A DNA stretch of 64,000 bases from NCBI GenBank assembly GCA_002417975.1, contig DIDE01000086.1, positions 26,581 through 90,580 on the forward strand, written 5' to 3'. Position 1 is the stretch's first letter. Each line of letters opens with the position of its first letter. Position numbers and translations under genes: made by a program. The DNA comes from Eggerthellaceae bacterium UBA5808 (GTDB taxonomy: Bacteria; Actinomycetota; Coriobacteriia; Coriobacteriales; Eggerthellaceae). Positions 36,669-44,832 of the stretch are shown here, one piece after another. The notes under the pieces are model-generated. The model saw nothing but the letters and a program-made list of their open reading frames with translations, did no database searches and was not told the DNA's origin.

Positions 36669-37793
36669 ATGGCGCATAGTGGAGAGTACGGGCGACGGAT
36701 ACTCGAGATCGCGAAGATCTTTTGGAGTGAAACCGACGAAGACCACGGTATTACGATGGCAGATATCATTTCGCGTCTTGCTGAACAAGGAGTATCAGCT
36801 GAAAGAAAATCAGTGTATCGTGCTATCGAAGTGCTTGAAGAATTCGGTATGGATATCGAAACGGTGCGTAATCCCTATCCTGAATATGCGCTGGTGAGCA
36901 GGCCATTTGAGTTCCCCGAATTATTACTGCTCGTTGATGCGGTGCAGAGCTCACGGTTTTTAACGGAGCGAAAAAGTTCGACGCTCGTCAATCACATCAA
37001 GCGACTTACGTCGCGCTATCAAGCGCAGCTCCTTAGCACACGTATTCATGTTGAGCGGCGTATCAAAATGCAAAATGAAAGTATTTACTATAATGTCGAT
37101 GCGATTCAGCGCGCGTTGCGTGAACGCCATAAGATTACCTTCTGCTATTTTGAATTCGATACGCATAAGCAGAAACAATTGCGACATGATGGGCGTCGCT
37201 ACAGCGAAACTCCCGTAAGCCTTGTCTATGCTGATGAGTATTATTACCTCATTTCATACAATGATAAGCATCAAAGTTTTGTTCGCTATCGAGTCGATCG
37301 TATGCTGTCGATCGAAGTTTCGGATGAGCCCGCTACGCATAATCAAAAGATTGCATCATTTGATGTACAGTCATTTGGCGTTCAGTCGTTTGGCATGTTT
37401 GATGGATCGCCGGTAAAAGTTGAAATTACGGCTGATCGTAGTGTAGTAGGTTCAATCGTTGATCGATTTGGGAGCGATGTTAAGCTAACGGCAATCGATG
37501 ATCAACGGGTGCGTATTATCGTTCCTGTATTGGAGAGCCCCGTCTTTTTTGGATGGGTGGCGCAATTTGGGACATTGATGCATATCGAAAAACCTCAGAG
37601 TGTTGCACGTGCATATCGAGCATATCTTGCGGGCATTATTGCGTCATATAAGAGTATAGATCCAGATCAGGATGTTAGCACATTGCCCATTGCGGTCGAA
37701 GAGTGCAGAGCTACTACGCCGTCAGGGGACAGTCCAAATGTGCTTACAGCTGCAGACACGATTGACACATCGCAGAATCATAGGAGTTTATGA
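36669..37793 (+). CDS. WYL-domain transcriptional regulator
   Basis: 374 residues from ATG 36669, with AGGGGA seven bases upstream; the frame extends to 36573 but without support. Residues about 10-75 form a winged HTH (ITMADIISRLAEQGVSAERKSVYRAIEVLEE), residues about 140-230 the WYL-type sensor domain (SLVYADEYYYLISYND replaces the strict W-Y-L), followed by a WCX-like C-terminal domain. Such proteins sense ligands or nucleic acids. A five-residue tandem duplication VQSFGVQSFG (bases 37365-37394) lies between domains. The stop overlaps the next ATG in ATGA, so it is coupled to the MFS gene and may control it. Confidence 0.9.
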   Translation: MAHSGEYGRRILEIAKIFWSETDEDHGITMADIISRLAEQGVSAERKSVYRAIEVLEEFGMDIETVRNPYPEYALVSRPFEFPELLLLVDAVQSSRFLTERKSSTLVNHIKRLTSRYQAQLLSTRIHVERRIKMQNESIYYNVDAIQRALRERHKITFCYFEFDTHKQKQLRHDGRRYSETPVSLVYADEYYYLISYNDKHQSFVRYRVDRMLSIEVSDEPATHNQKIASFDVQSFGVQSFGMFDGSPVKVEITADRSVVGSIVDRFGSDVKLTAIDDQRVRIIVPVLESPVFFGWVAQFGTLMHIEKPQSVARAYRAYLAGIIASYKSIDPDQDVSTLPIAVEECRATTPSGDSPNVLTAADTIDTSQNHRSL

Positions 37794-39073
37794 GCTTGAT
37801 GAAAAGGAATATGTCCGATACCGATCCTGCAAATAATTCATCTACAAAACGCCGAACATCCTGGCATCATACGGCGTATTCAACAGCGTTTTCGTTTGTG
37901 ATCCTTATGGGTATTGTCAGTCTATTTTCCGATATGACCCACGAAGGTGCAGCGGGAATTATTGGAGCGTATCTCAGTCTAGCGGGTGCGTCTGCTGCGA
38001 CAATAGGATTCGTATCAGGGCTGGGTGAATTGATTGGCTACTCACTGCGCATTGCTACGGGTTGGTGGGCGGATCGTACCCATCATTATTGGGGAATGGT
38101 GATCGTAGGCTATTGCATCGATTGTGCAGCGATACCGGCATTGGCTCTTATCTCCCCTGATGGTTGGATATGGGCGTGTGTACTGATTGTTGTGCAACGC
38201 ATGGGCAAGGCGATCAAGAAGCCTTCTAAAGATACGATCATCTCGTTTGCTGCAACGCAATCGGGTGTGGGAAAAAGCTTTGCTGTGCAAGAATTTCTTG
38301 ACCAGCTTGGCGCGGTACTTGGTCCTGTGCTTCTGTTTGTTATTATGTCTGTTCAACAGGGGCAAGACATGTTTGACACGTATCGCCTTTGCTTTGCTAT
38401 TTTGGGGCTGCCAGCACTTGCAACTATCGTATCGTTGCTTATTGCGCGCCATCGGTTTCCTCATCCAGAACGATTTGAAGCGCCGACACGTGATAATCAT
38501 CGGCTTCATTCAAGCGGAACGTTCATTTGCTATATTGCGGCGATTTCGCTCTTCGCTTGCGGATTTATAGATTTTCCCCTTATTACCATGCACATTTCTA
38601 ATCAGGGTATTGTTCCAAGTTCGTTTTTGCCTCTTATATATGCATTCGCAATGGGCGTCGATGGCATTGCAGCATTGATTTTTGGATGGCTTTACGATCG
38701 TCATGGCATGGGCATATTAACGGTTTCAACCGTAATTTCATCGGTCTTTGCTCCGTTCATATTTTGCGGAGGAACGATTGCTACTACGATAATCGGTGTT
38801 GCTCTTTGGGGTGTTGGCATGGGCGCACAGGAATCGATTATGAAGGCAGCGGTGACTGATCTTGTCCCTGCAAAATCACGATCGACAGGGTTTGGCGTCT
38901 TTCAAGTATTCTTTGGCATCTTTTGGTTTCTGGGAAGCTGGGCAACGGGAGCACTCTACGATGTGAACATCTGGGGCATGGTTGCTTTTTCTGTCATAGC
39001 CCAATGGGCATCGCTTCCCTTGTTCTATCATCTATCTTCTATGCGCCGTACGAGCACAACTGAGCAGCGATAG
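37790..39073 (+). CDS. Major facilitator superfamily transporter
   Basis: 427 residues with about twelve membrane helices. The first helix ends GIVSLFSDMTHEGAAGIIG, a pattern seen in MFS drug-type exporters with a conserved SD.SHE.. segment; GWWADRTHHYWG is the loop 2-3 motif and GAQESIMKAAVTDLVP a later conserved stretch. Start overlaps the WYL stop; the N-terminal 25 residues are polar. Substrate unknown; regulator pairing suggests an inducible efflux system. Confidence 0.88.
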   Translation: MSLMKRNMSDTDPANNSSTKRRTSWHHTAYSTAFSFVILMGIVSLFSDMTHEGAAGIIGAYLSLAGASAATIGFVSGLGELIGYSLRIATGWWADRTHHYWGMVIVGYCIDCAAIPALALISPDGWIWACVLIVVQRMGKAIKKPSKDTIISFAATQSGVGKSFAVQEFLDQLGAVLGPVLLFVIMSVQQGQDMFDTYRLCFAILGLPALATIVSLLIARHRFPHPERFEAPTRDNHRLHSSGTFICYIAAISLFACGFIDFPLITMHISNQGIVPSSFLPLIYAFAMGVDGIAALIFGWLYDRHGMGILTVSTVISSVFAPFIFCGGTIATTIIGVALWGVGMGAQESIMKAAVTDLVPAKSRSTGFGVFQVFFGIFWFLGSWATGALYDVNIWGMVAFSVIAQWASLPLFYHLSSMRRTSTTEQR

Positions 39074-39080
39074 GGCTTTT

Positions 39081-39131
39081 ATAGTGCGAGAGCACTATCA
39101 ACCGATTTTATGTGTGCAGAATCGGTTGATA
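39081..39131 (+). terminator. Overlapping alternative hairpins after the MFS gene
   Basis: ATAGTGC (39081-39087) pairs with GCACTAT (39092-39098) over a GAGA loop; TATCAACCGATT (39096-39107) pairs perfectly with AATCGGTTGATA (39120-39131). The two stems share 39096-39098. They separate the MFS and convergent sbcC genes. Confidence 0.6.
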
Positions 39132-39161
39132 GGATTGGGCGTTCGATGCTACCCTGCGTAA

Positions 39162-41963
39162 TCAAACTTCGGCATGTACCGTACTGCCGTGATTGGTGCG
39201 CTCGACAATGAGTTTACGATCGATGCAGGTGCGAAGTTCGTCGACGTGGCTGATGATGCCGATCATTCGATCGTCGCCAGCAAGGCGCGTAAGTACGCGA
39301 AGCGCCTGATCGCGTGCCTCATCGTCGAGTGTTCCAAATCCTTCATCAATAAACATAGCATCGAGTTGGATACCGCCTGCTTGCTGTTGAATAACGTCCG
39401 AAAAACCTAGAGCGAGCGAAAGCGATGCCATAAATGTTTCTCCACCCGAAAGTGTTTGAGATGGGCGAACCTTTCCGGTGTAGCAGTCGCGTACGTCTAT
39501 ATTGAGGCCTGCAGTGGATCGCTTGTCGGTAGAATGCGTCCGCCGCGTGAGCTGATAGCGACTTTGAGACATAATGCGCAGACGGTCATTGGCGGCGTGG
39601 AGAACGCGATCAAAATAGACGCTTTGGACATAGGCTTCGAATGTTACTTTGCCATGTTGGCCTGGGCGTGTTCCATCGGCGAGGGCTGCAATTTCGGCTA
39701 TCTCTGTATATTTTGAATCGATTGTTTGCGCTTTGTTTTTAAGGCATAGCAGCGAGTCTTTAACGGCACTGTTGCCGTGCATGCGTGCAAGAATATCAGT
39801 ATGCTGTTCATGAATTGCGTTGCATTGATCCTGTAACGTATCCCTCTGCTGTATAAGACAATTACTGTCTTCGCTTTCGGCGTTGGCAAGGGCTTCGGTT
39901 CCCGTTTTTACTGTTGAACTGTGGCGGTCATAATCGCTTTGCGCCTGTTCGATAGCTTTTTGAGCAGCTTCGCGTGCATGCTGGTAGGTGCTCTGCTCTG
40001 TACGTGCTTGTTTGAGCGCTGCCTCGGCGCTGCTACGATCTGGATGCGAAAGTTCCGCGCATAAGCTGGTACGCGTCGAATCGCTTGCGGCATATTCACG
40101 TTGCCGTGCGCTGAGCTCATCGGAGCACGCGGTGATTGATGCAGCTATATGTGGCCGTTGTTCGCGCTTGGCTGTAAGGGATTCATTAACCTCTTTGCGT
40201 CGATCGCTTGCACACTGAGCTTGTTTTACCGCGCGTGCCGTCTTTTCTTTTTCTTGTTTGACAGCTGCTTGAGCTGATTGAATGGTCTGGCATAGATAAT
40301 CTGGATCATCTGATGTGCCGCTAGCGGTAGGCAGGTCAAGATCTTTGATGATCTGTAACATCTCGGTGTGACATGCCTTGCATGTTGCTTGTGCCGATGC
40401 TGATTGCCCTTCGGCGTAACGTAACTGTTTTGTTGCCTCTTCGTCTTTACTCTGCAGAGATTTAAGGAGGTGCTGATCGATCGACTCATCTGAAGTATGT
40501 GCCGGATGGGGATGATCAATCGATCCGCATACAGGACATGGCGTCGATGGTTTAAGTGAACGGGCAAGAATTCCCGCCTGCTCCTGATAATAGCTTCGCA
40601 TCGCATTCATACTGTTGTCATGGGCGCTTTGCGATTGCTGTGCTGCTTGCGCGGTGCGCATAGCGGCTACGCTAACAGCATCACAAGATGTTTTCCACGA
40701 TTGATACTTTTTCTGAGCATCGTTGAGACGCTGCTCTCGCGTTTCAAGATGCTCATACGCATGGCGAAGTGTGACGCATGTGGTATCTGCGTCGGAAAGG
40801 GATTTTGCTTCGGTGCTCAATGTTTGAATTGCTGCATCGGTTGAGGCGAGGCGCTGCTGCTCTTGCTCACGCTTTTTACTGAGATTAGTGATGGTCGTTT
40901 GTAATTCTTTGCATGTACGGACACAGGTATCTAATCGTTCATAGAGCGGTAGGCTTCGTTGGATTTCGACGATGGCTCGACTAAGATCAGCTTGATGAGA
41001 AGTATGCGTATCATCATCTAACACTTCAAGCGATTGTTTGGCGCATTGCAGGTCATCTGTGTGCTCATTGAGCCAGGTTTGCGCATCTGCGACTAAACGT
41101 TTGGTCTTTTCGAGTGCCTGGGCTGCTCCAATTCTTTTATCTAATGCGGCTATGCTTTGATTGTATTCGCGAAAAGTCGTTTGAAGCTCATCTGCATGAA
41201 GACGATCTTCTTTAAGGTTTGCCTCGAGCAAGTTCAACACTTCGTCAAGGTGAGTCTCAGGGGAAGACATGGCCTGCAGCTCGGTTAAAGCGTCGTTTTG
41301 GGCGCTTGCCGTAGACGATTCAATGCGTTTAATGTCTGATTGCATATCGTGGTGCAGATTATCGAGACTGTGCTCATAACCACGTGCTTGTTGTTTGAGC
41401 TGGTCTTGCACGGAATGATAAAGCGTTGTGTCGAATATACGACGAAAGATATCAATGCGGTCTTCTGAACTCGCATTGAGTACTTGCGAAAATTCGCCTT
41501 GTGCGATCATGACAATTTTTGAGAACTGCGCAGACGTAATGCCGAGTATGTTTTCGCTTGCTTCGCAGACCCTGCGATTACCTGATGCAATAGTATGCGT
41601 ATGTGTACGATCTTCGAGTGTCGCATCGCCGGCAATAACGGTCATTCCTGTTCCATGCTTTTTGGGACGTTCTTGCTCTGGCCTACGATTAACGCAATAT
41701 ATTGTTCCGCAGTGCTCGAAGATAAGTTCAACGGATGTTTGCTGTTCTGGTGCTGCATAATCGCTTCGTACGCTTTTAGCAGGACGCATTGATCCGCTCA
41801 TGTCGCCATAGAGCGCAAATTTAATCGCATCAAAAAGAGTTGTTTTACCGGCTCCTGTTGGACCAGTGATAAGGAACAAACCATGCGCATATGCAGCAAA
41901 GTCGATGGTTTGCGTATCTCGATACGGGCCAAATGCGGACAGCTTTAATGAGAGCGGTTTCAT
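39162..41963 (-). CDS. sbcC: Exonuclease SbcC (Rad50-like ATPase)
   Basis: 933 residues. N-terminal Walker A TGPTGAGKTTLFDAI (about 34), Q-loop MIAQGEFSQVL, two long coiled-coil arms (about 180-460 and 510-790), and a central zinc hook CPVCGS (about 480). The C-terminal lobe has signature LSGGETFMASLSLALGFSDV and Walker B MFIDEGFGTLDD. With SbcD it cuts hairpins and blocked DNA ends, which limits long palindromes and may influence repeat stability. The start overlaps the sbcD stop (ATGA). Confidence 0.96.
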   Translation of the reverse strand: MKPLSLKLSAFGPYRDTQTIDFAAYAHGLFLITGPTGAGKTTLFDAIKFALYGDMSGSMRPAKSVRSDYAAPEQQTSVELIFEHCGTIYCVNRRPEQERPKKHGTGMTVIAGDATLEDRTHTHTIASGNRRVCEASENILGITSAQFSKIVMIAQGEFSQVLNASSEDRIDIFRRIFDTTLYHSVQDQLKQQARGYEHSLDNLHHDMQSDIKRIESSTASAQNDALTELQAMSSPETHLDEVLNLLEANLKEDRLHADELQTTFREYNQSIAALDKRIGAAQALEKTKRLVADAQTWLNEHTDDLQCAKQSLEVLDDDTHTSHQADLSRAIVEIQRSLPLYERLDTCVRTCKELQTTITNLSKKREQEQQRLASTDAAIQTLSTEAKSLSDADTTCVTLRHAYEHLETREQRLNDAQKKYQSWKTSCDAVSVAAMRTAQAAQQSQSAHDNSMNAMRSYYQEQAGILARSLKPSTPCPVCGSIDHPHPAHTSDESIDQHLLKSLQSKDEEATKQLRYAEGQSASAQATCKACHTEMLQIIKDLDLPTASGTSDDPDYLCQTIQSAQAAVKQEKEKTARAVKQAQCASDRRKEVNESLTAKREQRPHIAASITACSDELSARQREYAASDSTRTSLCAELSHPDRSSAEAALKQARTEQSTYQHAREAAQKAIEQAQSDYDRHSSTVKTGTEALANAESEDSNCLIQQRDTLQDQCNAIHEQHTDILARMHGNSAVKDSLLCLKNKAQTIDSKYTEIAEIAALADGTRPGQHGKVTFEAYVQSVYFDRVLHAANDRLRIMSQSRYQLTRRTHSTDKRSTAGLNIDVRDCYTGKVRPSQTLSGGETFMASLSLALGFSDVIQQQAGGIQLDAMFIDEGFGTLDDEARDQALRVLTRLAGDDRMIGIISHVDELRTCIDRKLIVERTNHGSTVHAEV

Positions 41964-43102
41964 TCCTTTGCCTCTCGCGTAGTTTCGATTGTCTGCTGAA
42001 CGAGTGCTGTTTGTGTCTCAGTTAGATCTTTTCCTGTCTGATCGTGGTAAAAATCGTCAAAGAGCTGAAGCGGCGACCGGTCGGGCTTGACGGATTGTGC
42101 TGTATCGTCTGCTGATGCATATACCTGCGATGCAAAGTCGAGTCGTAGCATGTTGGGATAGAATGCTCGCACGCGTTCTGCCGCGTCAAAGAGTGCTTCG
42201 TCGGTAAGCGTGACGTGCACGTAGTCATCGTGAGGGAGCGTGTCACACCCTTTGCTGATCTGCTCAAATGATGTTTTGATCTCACGCATAGTATGATGTG
42301 GATGCAACTCTTGCTCACGGATTGTAACGTGGTCTTGACCATCGATATTGACAATTGAGAGTGTCTTTGGACGACTACATTCCGAAAATGAGTAAGCAAG
42401 CGGGGTACCACAGTAGCGTACTTCTGGTCGTCTAACCTGCTGGTGACTGTGAATGTGTCCGAGGGCGACATAGCTATATTCATCGAATAGCGACGCCTGC
42501 ACACCGTCGATGCCTCCGACCGATATCGTTTCGGAATCACATGTTGTTGGGTTCTCTGAGCCATCGATAACAAATTGGTGAGAAAGCAATATGTTACGTT
42601 TGCTCGTGTCGATGGGATGGTGGGCAAGGGCGATGCGGACGGCATCGTTAACCGTATGAATATCGTCAGCTTCTTGAGGGAATGCCATGCGGGCGTCGGT
42701 TGCCTTTATAAAAGGGAGTAGGTGAATAAGCACATCTCCCTCTTGGTCATGAAAGCAATATGTGGAGATAGTACCCGTATACGGTGGTGCGATATGAATG
42801 CCCTGATCTTCCATAAACGGTGAGCAAAACGAAAGGCGATCAGCCGAATCGTGGTTTCCTGCGATGCAAAAAATTGGTACGTGGATTTTAAGAAGGCTAG
42901 AAAAGAATTGTTGGCATACTCCGAGTGCCTCAGTTGAAGGGACCATACGGTCAAAAACATCCCCTGCAATAAGAACTGCATCAACTGATTCGGTACGCGC
43001 AGAATCAACAATTGTTGCAAGTATGCGACGTTGTTCGTCGATCATTGATGCTTCGTGAACGCGTTTGCCAATATGCAGATCGGCAAGGTGCAAAAATTTC
43101 AT
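41960..43102 (-). CDS. sbcD: Exonuclease SbcD (Mre11-like nuclease)
   Basis: 380 residues of the calcineurin-like phosphoesterase fold with metal motifs FLHLADLHIG (about 3), GDVFDR (about 47), GNHDS (about 83), and later SHQF and GHIHSHQ. It is the nuclease of the SbcCD complex. First gene of the sbcDC operon; downstream overlap with sbcC by four bases. The C-terminal 130 residues form the capping domain that contacts SbcC. Confidence 0.96.
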   Translation of the reverse strand: MKFLHLADLHIGKRVHEASMIDEQRRILATIVDSARTESVDAVLIAGDVFDRMVPSTEALGVCQQFFSSLLKIHVPIFCIAGNHDSADRLSFCSPFMEDQGIHIAPPYTGTISTYCFHDQEGDVLIHLLPFIKATDARMAFPQEADDIHTVNDAVRIALAHHPIDTSKRNILLSHQFVIDGSENPTTCDSETISVGGIDGVQASLFDEYSYVALGHIHSHQQVRRPEVRYCGTPLAYSFSECSRPKTLSIVNIDGQDHVTIREQELHPHHTMREIKTSFEQISKGCDTLPHDDYVHVTLTDEALFDAAERVRAFYPNMLRLDFASQVYASADDTAQSVKPDRSPLQLFDDFYHDQTGKDLTETQTALVQQTIETTREAKE

Positions 43103-43210
43103 TCAGTGTCCTCTCCCGTCAGTTCATTGATATCATACGTTGCTTGCATGAATATGACATAGATCTTTCGGGAATCTCACACGTAAAGAGCCATGAATAT
43201 AAGTCGTAGG

Positions 43211-43429
43211 TTAATCGCGAAAAAGATCGTTGACTTTGCGCGCAATTCGCTCGCGTCTGTCGGTACTCTCTTCGTAATCGATAGCGTAGTGTTCTCCGTC
43301 ATACGTTAGGCAAGATCCCTCTTTACTCTGTTCTGGCAGCAGTGACCGGAGAATATCTTGCATCGTACCATCGTCGCGCTCACATACGGCGTACGTCTCT
43401 TCGAACCGATCGATAATCAAATGATCCAT
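43211..43429 (-). CDS. DUF3006 small protein
   Basis: 72 residues matching the DUF3006 pattern: IIDRFEETYAVCE at the start, a hydrophobic middle LLPEQSKEGSCL, and ERIARKVNDLFRD at the end. In other bacteria such proteins sit by secreted hydrolases or metallo-beta-lactamase proteins; function unknown. The gene is isolated between sbcD and the DtxR-type regulator, all leftward. GGCTCGT upstream gives only a weak ribosome site (AAAGAAGG is slightly further away). Confidence 0.78.
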   Translation of the reverse strand: MDHLIIDRFEETYAVCERDDGTMQDILRSLLPEQSKEGSCLTYDGEHYAIDYEESTDRRERIARKVNDLFRD

Positions 43430-43566
43430 TGACGAGCCTTCTTTCTTAGGGTGCGGGTGATGACTTTGGCGTATCTATATATGGTTTGTTTTGACGCGCT
43501 TGTACGCTTTATTGTCCGTACTCATAGTAATGATTCTAGCGTATCGATCTAGTGCGCTCTATGGGG

Positions 43567-43980
43567 TTATTTGCTTGCCGGAATGGCTGAGGACTGGGAA
43601 TCCCCTTGATCAGGATGATGCGATAAAAAGTGTTTTTTTAAGCATTGGAACGTTTCGTCACTTATATAGTGCTCAACGCGGCAGGCATCTGCATGCGCTG
43701 TTTCTGAATTGACTCCAACAGCTTCAAATATATGAGTGAGTGTCGTGTGACGATCGTATATCTTTTGAGCATAGTCTGTGCCTTGATCAGTGAGCGAAAT
43801 GTTTCTATTAGCATCGACTACGACATAACCATTGTCACTGAGCTTGTGCATCCACTCGCTAATGGTTGGTTTCGAATATCCCATAGTACGTGCAATATCG
43901 ATAGCTCGTACGTGCGGCTGATCAAGGGTAAGGAGATAGATTGTCTCCAGATACATTTCGGCTGATTCATGGAGAACCAT
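43567..43980 (-). CDS. DtxR-family iron-dependent repressor
   Basis: 137 residues. Three in-frame ATG codons sit together; the one at 43980 has AAGGAGG seven bases upstream, so it is chosen, while the earlier ones touch the ribosome site. The HTH lies at about 25-60 (RAIDIARTMGYSKPTISEWMHKL) and the dimerisation and metal domain follows. ACRVEH near residue 97 gives the Cys-x2-Glu-His ligand set of iron-type DtxR rather than the Asp/His pattern of MntR. There is no SH3-like third domain. It is divergent from feoA, whose promoter carries two DtxR-like boxes, so it very likely represses ferrous iron uptake when iron is ample. Confidence 0.9.
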   Translation of the reverse strand: MVLHESAEMYLETIYLLTLDQPHVRAIDIARTMGYSKPTISEWMHKLSDNGYVVVDANRNISLTDQGTDYAQKIYDRHTTLTHIFEAVGVNSETAHADACRVEHYISDETFQCLKKHFLSHHPDQGDSQSSAIPASK

Positions 43981-44105
43981 CATCATGCCTCCTTCAAAGG
44001 CATCGTCTGAGCGGGGGAGATCTTTGCTCTCGTGTTTATTTATTCGCCTCATTGTATGCGTTTTTGCGATTGCGTGATAGTTCTCTCATCCAAATCGTAA
44101 TCTCC

Positions 44106-44134
44106 TTGACACACAAGTTAGGGCAGGCTAACAT
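44106..44134 (+). promoter_or_regulatory. feo operon sigma-70 promoter
   Basis: TTGACA (44106-44111), exact 17-base spacer, TAACAT (44129-44134); 54 bases before the feoA start. The -35 is consensus. Confidence 0.82.
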
Positions 44135-44136
44135 AT
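44118..44136 (+). promoter_or_regulatory. DtxR-like operator 1
   Basis: TTAGGGCAGGCTAACATAT resembles the DtxR/IdeR 19-base box (TTAGGTTAGSCTAACCTAA) with a conserved TTAGG and GGCTAAC core. It covers the spacer and -10 of the feo promoter, where bound repressor would block polymerase. Confidence 0.75.
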
Positions 44137-44142
44137 TTGAAG

Positions 44143-44161
44143 TTAGGTACGCCTACCCAAA
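44143..44161 (+). promoter_or_regulatory. DtxR-like operator 2
   Basis: TTAGGTACGCCTACCCAAA keeps TTAGGT and GCCTA of the DtxR box. It lies just downstream of operator 1, 25 bases centre to centre, inside the early transcribed region. Confidence 0.72.
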
Positions 44162-44187
44162 GGCGAGAACGAAGGGAAGGAGACGTT

Positions 44188-44397
44188 ATGCCTCTTATGG
44201 TTGTCAGGGTCGGTCAGCAGTACACAGTTAAACAAATACATGGCCGAAGTGAAATACGTACGTTTCTCGAAAAGCTCGGGCTAGTTCCTGGGGGCACGAT
44301 TGAAGTTGTGTCGCGCAATGCGAGTGGATTGATTCTTAATATCAGGGGATCGCGCGTCGCTCTCGGCAGGGATATGGCATGCAAGGTCATGGTGTAG
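44188..44397 (+). CDS. feoA: FeoA-domain protein 1
   Basis: 69 residues from ATG 44188, with GGAAGGAG upstream; an extension to 44137 would run through operator 2. The SH3-like FeoA fold shows in VGQQYTVKQIHGRSEIRTFLEKLGLVPGG and ILNIRGSRVALGRDMACKVMV. FeoA proteins support FeoB-mediated ferrous iron uptake in the cytoplasm. First gene of the feo operon. Confidence 0.92.
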   Translation: MPLMVVRVGQQYTVKQIHGRSEIRTFLEKLGLVPGGTIEVVSRNASGLILNIRGSRVALGRDMACKVMV

Positions 44398-44422
44398 ATA
44401 CGTTGTGAAAGGGAAGGAACGT

Positions 44423-44647
44423 ATGGCGACATTAAAAGATGCACGTGTTGGATCGACCGTTACGGTTTCTCGACTGCAAGGTGCGGGAGCAATTAAACGC
44501 AGAATCATGGATATGGGCATCACACGAGGCGCTCAAGTTTTTGTGCGTAAGGTTGCACCACTTGGCGACCCTATCGAAGTAACGGTACGTGGTTTCGAAT
44601 TATCTCTACGCAAAGTGGATGCGCAAATGATTGAGATTGTGCCGTGA
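44423..44647 (+). CDS. feoA: FeoA-domain protein 2
   Basis: 74 residues from ATG 44423, with AAGGAA upstream. It has the classic FeoA sequence VSRLQGAGAIKRRIMDMGI, TRGAQVFVRKVAPLGDPIEV and RGFELSLRKVDAQMIEI. Two separate FeoA proteins before FeoB are common in anaerobes and probably form a small complex with FeoB. A small GCACC/GGTGC hairpin and 185 non-coding bases separate it from feoB. Confidence 0.94.
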   Translation: MATLKDARVGSTVTVSRLQGAGAIKRRIMDMGITRGAQVFVRKVAPLGDPIEVTVRGFELSLRKVDAQMIEIVP

Positions 44648-44832
44648 GCAGCACCGCATATGGTGCCGCGACGGAGCTATAGCGCTTGCTGCAATTTCTA
44701 GTGAATTATCTAGCACGAAGAGCGCGAGCTGATTTTGCGAGCTAGACAACTAATTAATTACCACATTGCACGATGCGCTATGTGTCAAGGAAACGGATGC
44801 ATACATACGCGATAGCAGGAAAGGACCATGGT

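Noticed and set aside
44137..44187. Longer feoA reading frame
   Set aside because: It would translate through operator 2 and ignores the good GGAAGGAG site before ATG 44188.
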